Shown piece by piece: positions 32,093-43,721 of a DNA stretch of 64,000 nucleotides. The stretch's first letter is position 1. Each line of letters starts with the position of its first letter. Origin of the DNA: Phoronis australis (Eukaryota; Phoronida; Phoronidae); the NCBI GenBank assembly GCA_002633005.1, contig NMRA01000218.1, positions 143,113 through 207,112 of the forward strand, given 5' to 3'. The notes under the pieces were generated by a model, which searched no databases, was not told the DNA's origin, and saw only the letters and a list, made by a program, of their open reading frames with translations. A program made the translations under genes and the position numbers.

Positions 32093-35000
32093 GTCTGGTT
32101 GAATTGATTTCCTTCCGGAACGTGTCACAACTACAGACGAATCCGTTGGTGGATTTTCTACGGGTAATCGTACGGTGGTAGCGTTCGAATCCGCAGTGGG
32201 ATGTGTATGATCGACCACAGGCGTAGAAGGTTGTTCCGTCAACCGAGTTGGCGGTACGAAGGCTTGTGGTGGCGGTAAGTTACTTGGCGGTGGGCCAATT
32301 GTGGTTGAAGATGGGTTGTCTTCCGGTGTGCGTCGTACTATGTGGTCTACGTGACGCCTCCAAATCCGTTTATCGGGCAACTCCACCGAGAATGACACGG
32401 GTCCTCGTTGTTCTATGATCATGCCAGGGACCCAGGTGGGTGAGCCTGCGAAGTTTCTCACAAGTACCGTATCTCCGGCGCAAAAGTCACGTGTGTCGTG
32501 TGCGCGTTGCGCACTTGACTGTTTCTGTAGAACACGCTGTCTGAGGTCCGGCACAGCTAAGTCCAAACGTGAACGCGGCCTCCTCGACATTAATAATTCT
32601 GCGGGTGGTCTACCTGTCGCAGAGTGTGGTGTAATGCGATGACGCGCTAAGAATGTGTAAAGGCGGGTTTCCATGTCGCCTTCCAACCTGGCCATTCCGG
32701 TCTTGACGATTTTAACCGCAGCCTCGGCCGCACCATTACTCGCAGGGTGGTACGGCGCACTAAACGTATGTTTAATACCATTATTCCGACAGAACTTGGC
32801 AAAATCAGCACTAGCGAAACCGGAACCGTTGTCAGACACAATCATTACGGGCAGTCCATGCGTGGCAATGCACTGACGTAATTTCCTGACTGTTGCCTCG
32901 GTTGAAGTACTGTCGGTGATGTACGCGTTGATAAATTTACTGTGAGCGTCCACAATTACAAGAATGTATTTCCCGTTCTTCATTGGACCTGCATAGTCGA
33001 TATGAATTCGGTGCCATGGTACTCCAGGCCACTCCCAAGGGTGAACTTTGGCGTGCTGTGGTGACTGGGTATTTTCCTTGCACGCCTGGCATTGCCGAAC
33101 ACACTGTTCGATGTCCACATTGATAGACGGCCACCAAATGTAAGAACGTGCCAAGTTCTTCATTCGGACGATACCGGGATGTGAACCGTGTAATTCATCC
33201 AATACGGCGGTACACCCCTGAGGAGGTATGATAACACGCGCTCCCCATAATAAACATCCGTCCTGAACCGTAAGTTCATGTCGGCGGGAGAAATATTGGG
33301 CAATCAAATCATTCGCAGTGTCAGGAAAACCTTGCAAGACACAACGGTACACCGCCGACGTTATCGGGTCTTGTTGTGTCCAGCGCTGTATTTTGGCTAC
33401 AGTGACGGGCGTAAAATCCATCTGAGTTAACGACAAAACCACTTCCTCAGGCACGGGCACCTGAAATGGTTTACACTCCAGCGGCAGTCTACTAAGTGCG
33501 TCGGCGTTGCCGTTAGACTGTCCAGACTTGTGTCGTAAAACGTAGTTATATCCTGACAACATTAAGGCCCATCGTTTCATACGTGAGCTACACATAGCCG
33601 GTATGGCGGTGCCCTCACGTAAAATCCCTAAAAGAGGCAAATGGTCCGTTACTATTGTGAAATTACGTCCATACAAATAACTGTGGAAGTGTTTCACCCC
33701 AAAGATGATAGCCAATGCTTCGCGATCAATCTGTGCATAATTCTTCTCAGCTGGTGCTAATGTCCGAGAAGCAAACGCTATTGGTCTTTCAGAACTGTCT
33801 TCCAAGACGTGTGATAATACCGCGCCAACACCGTAGGGTGAAGCATCGCAGCTCAACAACAAAGGATATTCCGGTTGATAATGAACAAGCAAATTCGTGG
33901 ATGTTAACAAACGTTTTGAATGTTGAAACGCGTCGGATTCGCGTTTGCCCCAACGCCATTTGACACCGTTGCGTAGCAAGGCGTAGAGTGGTGCCAAAAC
34001 AGAACTGGCATTGTCCAGAAACTTGTGGTAGTAATTCAGCAATCCAACGTACGAGCGTAACTCCGATACGTTGCGCGGAGCGGGTGCCTGCACAATCGCC
34101 GTGACTTTCTCTTTCGTGGGGCGTATGCCTGCCCCGTCCAGACGGTGTCCCAAGTAAGTGACCGACGTTTGGTTGAACACGCATTTTTCTCTCTTCAAAC
34201 GGAACCCGTTGTTCTTCAGGCGTTCCAAAACCTGTACCAGGTTGGCTTTATGCTCAGCCGCGTTACGACCAGCCACCAAAATGTCGTCTAGATACACAGT
34301 GCACATAGGAATACCTCGCACTACCTGTTCCATGGTACGCTGAAACAGGCCGGGGGCAGAGGATATCCCGAACGGAACGCGGGTATAAGCTAGTAATCCA
34401 TGACTCAGAGTGTTGAGGGTAGTTAACTTTTGAGAAGGTTCAGTTAGCTCCAACTGTTGATATGCGTGACTTAAGTCCAGCTTAGAATAAATCTGACCAC
34501 CGGCAAGTTTGGTAAATAAATCGTCTATTCGTGGAATAGGGTACTTATCAACCAATCCAGCTTTGTTCAACGTGGAACGATAATCACCACAAATGCGAAC
34601 GTCGCCCGAGTTTTTCAACACGGGAACCACGGGCGTAGCCCACTCCGACGAGCTCACTGACTTCAACACCCCATCGTTGATTAATCGGTTCAACTCCAAT
34701 TCGACTTTTTCACGTAAAGCGTATGGGACTGGGCGTGCCTTCATGTAGACGGGTGTGGTCTCCGGATTGACATTCAAAGACACCTGTCCTCCAGTGTATT
34801 TTCCTAATTCGTCACGGAAAAGTTCCTCGTAACGTTGCAAAACAGCTAACTCGTGCACAGTATTCGTGGCCGTGTACACTCGTTTCCAGTCCAACCGCAA
34901 ACGATTAAGCCAATTACGCCCTAATAGACTTGGGCCCGAATTTGTGACCAGTAGGGGGAGTCGATACTCCTGGTTATCTTGAGTCACGTTGACCTCGGCC

Positions 35001-36061
35001 TCACGTGACCGGACTTCCGCACCCCCATAGCCGACAAGTATGACGTGAGAGTCTACAAGAGGCTCGTTGTTTGTGCAAATGTTTGACCACACATCTTCAT
35101 TGACCACACTGAACTTGGCGCCAGTGTCTAATTCCATAGAAACAATCTGGCCATTGATAATAACGTCCACCATGTGTGGCGGATCAGCACTGGGTGCGGA
35201 CTCGCTGTCTATGCGATACATATTGTTGTAAACAAACGAGCGATCTGATTGATCACTTCCGAGCCAATTCGTGGAATTGGCCCTACCTCGTTGAGGCTTT
35301 GTGGTCGGTTTTGAGCGACATTGAGACTGAAAATGATTCAGAATACCGCAGCGATGACATTTCTCTCCCCATGCTGGGCACTTTCGGCGATCCGTACACT
35401 GTCCCCCACAACCAACACACTTTTGTGCTTTTCCACGGTTCCCACGTTTGTGATTGTGCCGGTACGGCTGTTTGTGAGGAACTGGCTGTTTTCCACGCAC
35501 TTGGTTCGTAGTAACAGTACATGTACTTACAATTTGTGGGGCCATCGCCAACCCTTGTTGGTTTGCCGCTTCTTGTGTGCGTCCATAAGTTAATAAATCC
35601 GCAACGCTAATCGTAGATTCTGTGAGTCCTTTATGGCGCACTTTCTCCATCGTAGTCTTCTGAATAATCTGTGATTTGATCTCCCGATCAACGTCGGCGA
35701 AATCGCAATGTTTCGCAAGCGTCCGTAACCGAGCGCAAAACATATCTAAAGTCTCAGACGTGGTCTGGGTGGCTTGTCGGAATTGGTAAACTTCATATTC
35801 TGTATTCCGCTTCGGCGAAAAATGGTCCGAAAGTTTCTTTTTCAATTGGTCGTATGTCTCATTTTCTTCCGTAGGAAGAGAATCATTTATGACAAAGACT
35901 TCCTCCCCCGCATAGTGCAGAAGCGTGGCTTTCTTGCGCGGATCCTGAGTAATGTTCTTTGCCACCAAATAATTGTCAAGTCGCTTAATCCACAATTCCC
36001 AACGGGAACCAGCCGACTCCGTGGGATGAAGAATAAATGGTTTAATCGCAAGATCTTCCAT
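32078..36061 (-). CDS. gag-pol: Gag-Pol polyprotein of a Gypsy retrotransposon
   Basis: A single frame of 1327 codons from ATG at 36061 (the frame stays open into the LTR, but this ATG follows the primer-binding site). In order: a Gag-like region (~1-215), a CCHC zinc knuckle CHRCGILNHFQSQC (~240), an aspartic protease with MELDTGAKFSVV (~325), reverse transcriptase with YLDDILVAG, RNase H with SCDASPYGVGAVL and a DHLPLL block, then integrase with an HHCC-type zinc region and the three acidic residues in HIDYAGP, SDNGSGF and the NGAAEAAVK helix. All catalytic motifs are present with no stop or frameshift. Gag and Pol are fused without a frameshift, as in several Gypsy lineages. No envelope gene is present. 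The element probably makes its own cDNA and integrates it into the host genome. Confidence 0.95.
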   Translation of the reverse strand: MEDLAIKPFILHPTESAGSRWELWIKRLDNYLVAKNITQDPRKKATLLHYAGEEVFVINDSLPTEENETYDQLKKKLSDHFSPKRNTEYEVYQFRQATQTTSETLDMFCARLRTLAKHCDFADVDREIKSQIIQKTTMEKVRHKGLTESTISVADLLTYGRTQEAANQQGLAMAPQIVSTCTVTTNQVRGKQPVPHKQPYRHNHKRGNRGKAQKCVGCGGQCTDRRKCPAWGEKCHRCGILNHFQSQCRSKPTTKPQRGRANSTNWLGSDQSDRSFVYNNMYRIDSESAPSADPPHMVDVIINGQIVSMELDTGAKFSVVNEDVWSNICTNNEPLVDSHVILVGYGGAEVRSREAEVNVTQDNQEYRLPLLVTNSGPSLLGRNWLNRLRLDWKRVYTATNTVHELAVLQRYEELFRDELGKYTGGQVSLNVNPETTPVYMKARPVPYALREKVELELNRLINDGVLKSVSSSEWATPVVPVLKNSGDVRICGDYRSTLNKAGLVDKYPIPRIDDLFTKLAGGQIYSKLDLSHAYQQLELTEPSQKLTTLNTLSHGLLAYTRVPFGISSAPGLFQRTMEQVVRGIPMCTVYLDDILVAGRNAAEHKANLVQVLERLKNNGFRLKREKCVFNQTSVTYLGHRLDGAGIRPTKEKVTAIVQAPAPRNVSELRSYVGLLNYYHKFLDNASSVLAPLYALLRNGVKWRWGKRESDAFQHSKRLLTSTNLLVHYQPEYPLLLSCDASPYGVGAVLSHVLEDSSERPIAFASRTLAPAEKNYAQIDREALAIIFGVKHFHSYLYGRNFTIVTDHLPLLGILREGTAIPAMCSSRMKRWALMLSGYNYVLRHKSGQSNGNADALSRLPLECKPFQVPVPEEVVLSLTQMDFTPVTVAKIQRWTQQDPITSAVYRCVLQGFPDTANDLIAQYFSRRHELTVQDGCLLWGARVIIPPQGCTAVLDELHGSHPGIVRMKNLARSYIWWPSINVDIEQCVRQCQACKENTQSPQHAKVHPWEWPGVPWHRIHIDYAGPMKNGKYILVIVDAHSKFINAYITDSTSTEATVRKLRQCIATHGLPVMIVSDNGSGFASADFAKFCRNNGIKHTFSAPYHPASNGAAEAAVKIVKTGMARLEGDMETRLYTFLARHRITPHSATGRPPAELLMSRRPRSRLDLAVPDLRQRVLQKQSSAQRAHDTRDFCAGDTVLVRNFAGSPTWVPGMIIEQRGPVSFSVELPDKRIWRRHVDHIVRRTPEDNPSSTTIGPPPSNLPPPQAFVPPTRLTEQPSTPVVDHTHPTADSNATTVRLPVENPPTDSSVVVTRSGRKSIQPDRLNF

Positions 36062-36062
36062 T

Positions 36063-36081
36063 TTTATCCTCGTCGCCAAAA
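36063..36081 (-). other. Primer-binding-site region of the Gypsy element
   Basis: It directly follows the 5' LTR on the minus strand: TTTTGGCGACGAGGATAAA. I cannot say which tRNA primes it. The same 17-mer occurs at 6798-6814. Confidence 0.7.
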
Positions 36082-36249
36082 TGTTGTGTTCGTAGAACCA
36101 GTAAAACAACACAGATGAGAGTAAAATATAATACGTCTATTCGCTTGGAGAACTAATACAAGAAGGGGATGAGCACGTGGCTTGTGGGCATAAATACCAC
36201 GTGACTATATTCTAAGGAAAACCACAAGTAGCATTGCCAATACACAACA
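36082..36249 (-). repeat. 5' LTR of the Gypsy element
   Basis: 168 bp, TGTTG...CAACA, next to the primer-binding region. It would carry the promoter; two CACGTG boxes and TATTTATG are visible. Confidence 0.92.
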
Positions 36250-36608
36250 AAGCCCATTACTATACTGGCACACCCTAATTGAAAATCTTACAAACAATTT
36301 TTAAGACGATGAGTGCAATGAATTTGCAAAAGCAAAAACAAATACCGAATTAAAAAAAGGCTTCACCAAGCTACAAATTATCTGTGAAGCGCCTGCTGCA
36401 ATAACTTCCGAGTTACAATGCAAATGAAACAGTATTTTTCAATTCAACTGAAACCCAGACATACCGCATTCTTTAACTCATATTACACCATAGTTGCTCA
36501 TATCATTTTCTCATCAGAGTGATAAATGCATAAAGATCTACTACAAAACTAATTAGTGTAGTTGCAACTGTTTCTTGCTTTGATGGCGAAATGAAAATAA
36601 CTGTTTAC

Positions 36609-36717
36609 CTCCTTCAGCCGAGTCTCCTCGCCCTCCTTTATATTCTCCTTTTCTCGTACTGCGCGCTGTCGATGCACTCGGCCCGTGATAACCTCTCCAC
36701 GTTCGAAAGTTCCCAGC
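36609..36717 (-). CDS. NSMCE4A: NSMCE4 exon with LGTFERG motif
   Basis: The acceptor is GTCAATGCGTTCAG and the donor GGAG|GTAAAC. The first base completes the Met of KCM|LGTFERG with the preceding exon. The exon is rich in charged residues and leads into the linker before the winged-helix domain. Confidence 0.82.
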
Positions 36718-39700
36718 CTGAACGCATTGACCACAAAAGTAAAAGCAAAGTGAGCCGTTTAGGTCAACTATAGCAGTACTCAGACCTGTCTTATCGCTAC
36801 TGGGTGAATAAAACTCTATTCTTGACACTAACCCCTCTGACAATTTTACGAAGACCCACAATGGTAGAATAAATCAAAAAACAAAACATTGCTAACGTAG
36901 ATGCTGAAGTTGTGCAAAATTTGATGTGATCCATTGTCTTATCCATAGAGATACAGTTGTCAATTCCGACAAAAATCCTGCAAAGATTTTTAGGAGACGC
37001 AGATGCGAATGCCAGGCAGACCTAAGATGGCTGAATGGATGGACAGAGATCACAGCAACACGCACCTACACCAGTATATAATGTCAACAATGAAACCTAT
37101 TTTTATTGACAAAATTACAAGTCACGCCAAAAAAAACCAACATTAATTGGTCAATCTTATTTTTTGAAACTTGATATGGTGGCACAATTTTTTGGCTGCC
37201 CATTCTTTCAAAAAGAAAAGCCACTTGATGCCAGGTGATATAGGCGAGAATTCTCTTTTACCCATCCCAACCTGATGTCACACGTGAGGCGCAGGATTCG
37301 AAATGTGCTAGACACACCAGACCCAAGTGCTATGCTATTTTGTCGCCTTAAGTAAAAAGAAAAATATGGCTGGTACATGTCAGCATACTATTCCTTTACA
37401 AATGTCGATAGCCCAAACATTTTTCTCGTAGCGCACAGAATGTCTACCTACATGCATTTGAAAGGTGCCGCTCTCTTAAAGTAGGGTTGGCATTTTTCAC
37501 CGAGGAAATTCCAGCCTTCTTTGGACAAACTACCATCCTCCTCGAGAGCGACTGAATTCTGTGTAAATGTTAGCTGAAATTAATAGCAACGTAAACTTAT
37601 AACTAAAGTCATCTCGCACATCCGTAAGAAGATGCTTCGACAAGATAAGACCAAATGAAAATTAGCATACAAAGAAGAACAACATCCCCCGAAACTCGCG
37701 ACAAACGATAAGAGAATTCGCCTTTAAGCCCCGTGTTTAAGCCTTGTGTTTGGTCATGGAACCACTAGTTTTCAGCAGAATCGCTTTGTCAATTTTTATC
37801 ACTTCCAGGTCAGAGGTCACATCTTCACTGAGTAACGTACACATTTAGAAGAAATTCACAGGCACTTAAAGCGGCATTAAACCTGCACATTCTGTCAAAA
37901 CTAAGCTTTCCTTCAGACAATTTGAGAAACATGGCAAACAGGCAGCTGACCCGTATTTAGAAACGGTCTTATGCCGACTGCAATATGATCACCTTCTGTC
38001 GAGATGTTGGTTTAAAACCTTCAAGTCACAAACATACCACTTTCTCCACGAACTCGACAGGGTTGAACCTGATGAACTCTGTCGTCAAGTTCTGCGCTTT
38101 TCTCTTGGCCAGCGAAGCAAACAAGGCGACGCATTTCGACTGAATCACACCCTCTCTAGGTGTTTTGACTGAAAGGTAAATATCAAAGTCAAAAACATTA
38201 ACTGCCACTATAACCATGGCACGACCGTCAGAAATGGTTGATTAGATCAGCTACCACTGACGGTTAATGCGATGTTAACAAAACAGTGTTAGAAAATTGT
38301 TCTTAAAATGTTCCACATTTGCGTGAGGGCCTGTCAAAAATAGGATTTTTATGAACTTCGTGAAAATCTGAAAAGATGCATCGAATAAAAACAAAAGGAT
38401 AATTTAGAAAACTGTTCACTATTTTGAAGATTTCATGTTGAACATTTATATCAAATGAACTTTGTTATTGATGCCAATGTTTTGCTAACGATGAACCTTT
38501 TTTGCTAAATTTTATTTAAACAACATGGTCATGAGATAAGTAATAAGTCAAAAGTGGAATTCTACAGGCTTTCAACTTTTAAAAAACAAATACTTTCACC
38601 GAGTTAAAATCGATACCTTTGTAGACATTTGGCTAATTACAAAGACTTACCAATAACGTCCTACACAACCTTGCATAAGAAGAGAAGCAATTGAAGAGCT
38701 TTGCTCTATATTTTGCCGATCTTTGATTGCAAGATTTTCATAACGAAAGCGGTTGCACATACCCCTTTGGAACTCAACCTGTGCCTCTTCAAGAATCTGT
38801 TTAAGGTTTGTTGGATCTGTCTCCAACAACTCTTCTTCATCTCCTGTAAAATGGTGGCATGTCTCAGACAAAAACTTTTCATAATAGTCCCGGGGAACTT
38901 CAGATAAGACAAGGAGAAACCTTTAGTGGTAAGGAAACGGTAGGCCAACCTCTAGTTGTCACAAATTGCCACAAATTAACTCGGTTTTGAAGAAAAAAAA
39001 TTACCATGATACGGAGATTTCAGGAGTGAAACCTATAGTAAGTTTTCTTACAACAAGGACAATCACAGTTCATGATTATGCTGTTCAAATGCACATACGC
39101 ATAGTATTAAATGAATAATGCTTTTCCATTGTACGTTTAACAGCTGTATCACGTATATACAAAATCTAATTCACTGGGCACTTGGACCATATCCAACCTT
39201 TTCATCAAGATGGCTGAACTGCACCTTGTGTCTCCAATTGGCTGCTGACATATAAAGACAAGAGCAACGTGAGCAATTGATAGATACTCCCAATATGCAT
39301 GGCCTACAGTACAGATACATGAGATAATCATTAAAGTGGAACTTGCAGGCTAATTCCTATCTCTGTGATTGCTTGGCCAAATTCAATAGAAACACAACAT
39401 ATAGCTGCGATGTGAATACGAAGTAGGTTGAAAGTTGCCAAATGTTTTTAAGAACAAGTTTTGAGGCGAAAACAATCCACAGCAAATCACTGAACAGGGT
39501 CCAGTATCGTGATGTGGGGCTGGCAAACAAAACCGCATGATGCGGGCTATGAGAGCCCGCGAGGTACGTCATTAGTGCAAAGGTCACCTATTAGCAGATT
39601 TTTTAATTCACATTTACAAGTTGTCAGTGAATACAACTGCACTTTGTTTAGCATAGATGATGTTCAAATAGCATTGCCGTTTAGTTCCTACTTTACACTA

Positions 39701-42700
39701 GCACAGATAGGAGTATGCAAATGCATCTTTAACTGTCCTGCTGAACAGACCAAGGCCAGTTAAATCAATAACAGCATCTAGAGGTGCAAGCAAGTCACAA
39801 ATATTCTCCTCAGCAGAAACAAACCCGCTACCATTCATTACTATTTTTAAGAATTTTGGAGAAAAGGGAACGCAAAAGAGACAAAAACAATAGAACCATC
39901 TGATGGCCATGCAATGGCTACCATTCATTACGCTTTTTAAAAATGTCGGAGAAAAGGGAACACAAAAGAGACAAAAACAATAGAACCATCTGATGGGCGT
40001 GCAACATTGTTCAAATCTATCCAAAATGGGGCAGGTGCAGGTACGACAGTAACTTATTTACAAAATTTCACAAACATCCATCGAGAAACTTGGTAGATAT
40101 CAAGGCAAATGCTAAGAAAAGCAATTATGTGAAGAAATTATGTGAACCAACAGAAGTCAGATTTGTCCCAAAATCCACAACGGCTGTACTCTCCTCAATA
40201 GAGATACCTGCCAAATTTCATGAAGGTCATTCAAAGATCTTGTATTGAGCCACAGGCTACAAAATAACGGAATTGCCACAAGAGGGCGTCGCAGCAGTCA
40301 ACAACTTTGGTTCCCTATCGTTCCGCTTATTTCATGAAACCAGTGCATTTGCTACCCTGACCAGTTATCACATATCAAACACGTACTCAAACTACAAGAA
40401 GTAACCAGCGTTCGGCTAAGCGTCAAACACTGCAAATGAGGTGTTCGCTCGAAAATCAAATTTTGCTGGTGCCTTGTCATTATACACCTCAGCGTCAGTT
40501 TCATTCAAATCTGTGGATCGGTTCTCTAGATATCATCCCGAAATGTGCTTTCGCAAAAAATACTGAAAAAGCCATGCCCCAAACTCCAGGAGGCGGGGCA
40601 TATAGTGACTCTCACTGGTCTGGTGATGCCCTACACTCTTGTGCCTAATTTCACCAAAATCCGACCATCCGTTTACGAGATATCGAGCAGACAACCACAC
40701 CACTGAACAAAGTGACAACAATATGCGAACACATATATACAGATATATGTGGTGGCATCAAAAGGATACTTATTGTCCATCTAGCATAGCTAAAGTAAAA
40801 CAAAGACAGTTGACAGAAACGAAAATAAAACGGTTGTCAACTTACTGTTTAGCTTCTCCACAACACGCCTCAGATTTTTACGGATCTCACGCCTCTCTTC
40901 CTCAGTTTGTGGAGGATCTGCAAAATAATTTGTCAACTTGAAAAAATATGTGATAAGGATGCATTGTACGGAGTGGCAAAAAATTCCACTTGAAGAATAT
41001 CTTTATATATTTTTCAAGCTACAACCAGTGACAAGATTAAGATTATGAAGAATGGAGACCATAGTAATGTGTTTTTTTAAACAGAGCCAGAAAAGTTCTA
41101 ATTATACATGTCACTAGTAAAAGAAAGGACAAAGTTAGCATTCTATGATTGCTTAATAAACAGGTTTATAAACACTACCTTAATTTATTCCAGTTTGAAG
41201 TTTGCTGTTTTAGCTTGGCCTGATAAATGCTCCAAGATTTTTAATGACAAAGGTGTATTACAAGAAATGTAGTGAGAAAGGTGTAGTGCAAGAAATGTAG
41301 TCGGAAAGGTGTAGTGCTGGAAATGTAGTGAGAAAGGTGTAGTGCTGGAAATGTAGTGAGCTGTAGTGCAGGAAATGTAGGGAGCTGTAGTGCTGGAAAT
41401 GTAGTGATCTGTAGTGCTGGAAATGTAGTGAGCTGTAGTGCTGGAAATGTAGTGAGCTGTAGTGCTGGAAATGTAGTGAGCTGTAGTGCTGGAAATGTAG
41501 TGAGCTGTAGTGCTGGAAATGTAGTGAGCTGTAGTGCTGGAAATGTAGTGAGCTGTAGTGCTGGAAATGTAGTGAGCTGTAGTGCTGGAAATGTAGTGAG
41601 CTGTAGTGCTGGAAATGTAGTGAGCTGTAGTGCTGGAAATGTAGTGAGCTGTAGTGCTGGAAATGTAGTGAGCTGTAGTGCTGGAAATGTAGTGAGCTGT
41701 AGTGCTGGAAATGTAGTGAGCTGTAGTGCTGGAAATGTAGTGAGCTGTAGTGCTGGAAATGTAGTGAGCTGTAGTGCTGGAAATGTAGTGAGCTGTAGTG
41801 CTGGAAATGTAGTGAGCTGTAGTGCTGGAAATGTAGTGAGCTGTAGTGCTGGAAATGTAGTGAGCTGTAGTGCTGGAAATGTAGTGAGCTGTAGTGCTGG
41901 AAATGTAGTGAGCTGTAGTGCTGGAAATGTAGTGAGCTGTAGTGCTGGAAATGTAGTGAGCTGTAGTGCTGGAAATGTAGTGAGCTGTAGTGCTGGAAAT
42001 GTAGTGAGCTGTAGTGCTGGAAATGTAGTGAGCTGTAGTGCTGGAAATGTAGTGAGCTGTAGTGCTGGAAATGTAGTGAGCTGTAGTGCTGGAAATGTAG
42101 TGAGCTGTAGTGCTGGAAATGTAGTGAGCTGTAGTGCTGGAAATGTAGTGAGCTGTAGTGCTGGAAATGTAGTGAGCTGTAGTGCTGGAAATGTAGTGAG
42201 CTGTAGTGCTGGAAATGTAGTGAGCTGTAGTGCTGGAAATGTAGTGAGCTGTAGTGCTGGAAATGTAGTGAGCTGTAGTGCTGGAAATGTAGTGAGCTGT
42301 AGTGCTGGAAATGTAGTGAGCTGTAGTGCTGGAAATGTAGTGAGCTGTAGTGCTGGAAATGTAGTGAGCTGTAGTGCTGGAAATGTAGTGAGCTGTAGTG
42401 CTGGAAATGTAGTGAGCTGTAGTGCTGGAAATGTAGTGAGCTGTAGTGCTGGAAATGTAGTGAGCTGTAGTGCTGGAAATGTAGTGAGCTGTAGTGCTGG
42501 AAATGTAGTGAGCTGTAGTGCTGGAAATGTAGTGAGCTGTAGTGCTGGAAATGTAGTGAGCTGTAGTGCTGGAAATGTAGTGAGCTGTAGTGCTGGAAAT
42601 GTAGTGAGCTGTAGTGCTGGAAATGTAGTGAGCTGTAGTGCTGGAAATGTAGTGAGCTGTAGTGCTGGAAATGTAGTGAGCTGTAGTGCTGGAAATGTAG

Positions 42701-43721
42701 TGAGCTGTAGTGCTGGAAATGTAGTGAGCTGTAGTGCTGGAAATGTAGTGAGCTGTAGTGCTGGAAATGTAGTGAGCTGTAGTGCTGGAAATGTAGTGAG
42801 CAAGGTGTAGTGCTGGAAATGTAGTGAGTTGTAGTGCTGGAAATGTAGTGAGCTGTAGTGCTGGAAATGTAGTGAGAAAGTTGTAGTGCTGGAAATGTAG
42901 TGAGAAAGGTGTAGTGCTGGAAATGTAGTGAGAAAGGTGTAGTGCTGGAAATGAAAACACTATCAGCAATGCTTTGTGTGTGTATATAGTGTTTTGAAAC
43001 TGACACCAATTGCTACCCGTGGGAAAGCGTTGGGTAAAAGCTGATCGCAAGATGAAGAACTATTTACGAAGACCCTGAGAACATGACTATTGAAGCTCCC
43101 ATATCTCGTAGCGCAGAGGTGAGATAGTATCAAAATGTTAGATTTTTTTGGCTCAAAAGAAAGGGAAAATAGCCACGTAAGTCAGTAAAACAGGCTATTT
43201 TTATTCCGTATCCTGGGTTGTAGAACATAGAACTTAGCAGTCCACTTAGAAAGTTTTGTTTGTAAAAGTCAAATGAATGGATCAAGTTTGGATGTCTAAA
43301 AATGTTCATACTTTTAGTCATTGTTTGCAAACATTCGGGTGTGTTCGCGTAACATCTAACAGAAAGAAATAGACAACGTAGAGAAAAGGCTGGGATTTTC
43401 TTGTGTCGAAACACGGGTAAAATGTAACAAAACATAAGCAACAATTACTGCAAAGCCAAGTACGAAGTTTGGCGGCCACAGACCCGGAGAAGCATATATG
43501 CGATAGAAGCCAGGCGGAGTAAAATTGGAAGCAACATTAACTATGTGACTGCCCCCAGGTTTAAAAACTCACATCTCCACGCACAGGTGTGCACAGTGTT
43601 TAGGGAGCTGTAAGGTCAAAAAAGGACTGACACGTCAAATGCTCACCGTCAGGTCCACCATCAGGTACGTCATTGCTGCTATTGCCAGGGCGGCTGGTCA
43701 ACCAGTTACCATCGCCAGCTT
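36609..43721 (-). CDS. NSMCE4A: NSMCE4 (Nse4), kleisin subunit of the SMC5/6 complex, partial
   Basis: Minus-strand exons: 43721-43647, 40917-40846, 38843-38763, 38168-38038, 37558-37452 and 36717-36609, all GT-AG with matching phases. Together they code about 191 residues. The recognisable run is PPQTEEERREIRKNLRRVVE, then EELLETDPTNLKQILEEAQ, then VKTPREGVIQSKCVALFASL, then FIRFNPVEFVEKV, then LSKEGWNFLGEKCQPYFKRA, then MLGTFERGEVITGRVHRQRA. This is the N-terminal and central part of Nse4, which bridges the SMC5-SMC6 heads in DNA repair. The C-terminal winged-helix exons should lie left of 36609 but were not found; the Gypsy element lies in that direction. The start codon exon is right of 43721. 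One short exon between 38038 and 37558 may be missing from my model. Confidence 0.82.
37215..37347 (-). mobile_element. tRNA-derived SINE fragment
   Basis: The minus strand reads GGCGACAAAATAGCATAGC (A-box region) and then TTTCGAATCCTGC (B box, about 37294-37304), with the spacing of a tRNA-type RNA polymerase III promoter. It is intronic in NSMCE4. No clear target duplication was found. Confidence 0.5.
39827..40006. repeat. Two tandem 90 bp copies
   Basis: GCTACCATTCATTAC...AATAGAACCATCTGATGG occurs at 39827 and again at 39917 with roughly ten differences. It is intronic in NSMCE4. Confidence 0.85.
41250..42953. repeat. Minisatellite, 24 bp unit, about 58 identical copies plus variant ends
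   Basis: The unit is GTAGTGAGCTGTAGTGCTGG plus AAAT. Between about 41411 and 42801 every copy appears identical. Longer variant units with an extra AAAGGT (28 bp) flank both sides. It lies in the NSMCE4 intron between the exons at 43647 and 40917. Open frames of 484-621 codons in four of the six frames arise only because 24 is a multiple of 3 and the unit has no stop in those frames. Confidence 0.97.

Larger units (their letters stand above)
31547..36249 (-). mobile_element. Gypsy-type LTR retrotransposon, 4.7 kb, apparently intact
   Basis: Two 168 bp LTRs with TGTTG...CAACA ends flank one gag-pol reading frame, with a primer-binding region (TTTTGGCGACGAGG) next to the right LTR and a purine tract (AAGGGTAGAGGGA) next to the left one, so it runs right to left. 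The LTRs differ at 2 of 168 positions, which points to a recent insertion. No target-site duplication is seen (left flank GTGAC, right flank AAGCC). Confidence 0.93.

Noticed and set aside
32415-36118. Several open frames on the plus strand and other minus frames within the Gypsy element
   Set aside because: They overlap gag-pol and are shadows of its codon composition; none has a motif.
41411-42801. CRISPR-like array
   Set aside because: Units are contiguous with no unique spacers, and the DNA is animal nuclear sequence.
41185-43050. Open frames of 484-621 codons in four frames
   Set aside because: They are artefacts of the 24 bp repeat: a stop-free unit with a length divisible by three keeps every such frame open. 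The peptides are simple 8-residue repeats and the array lies in an intron.
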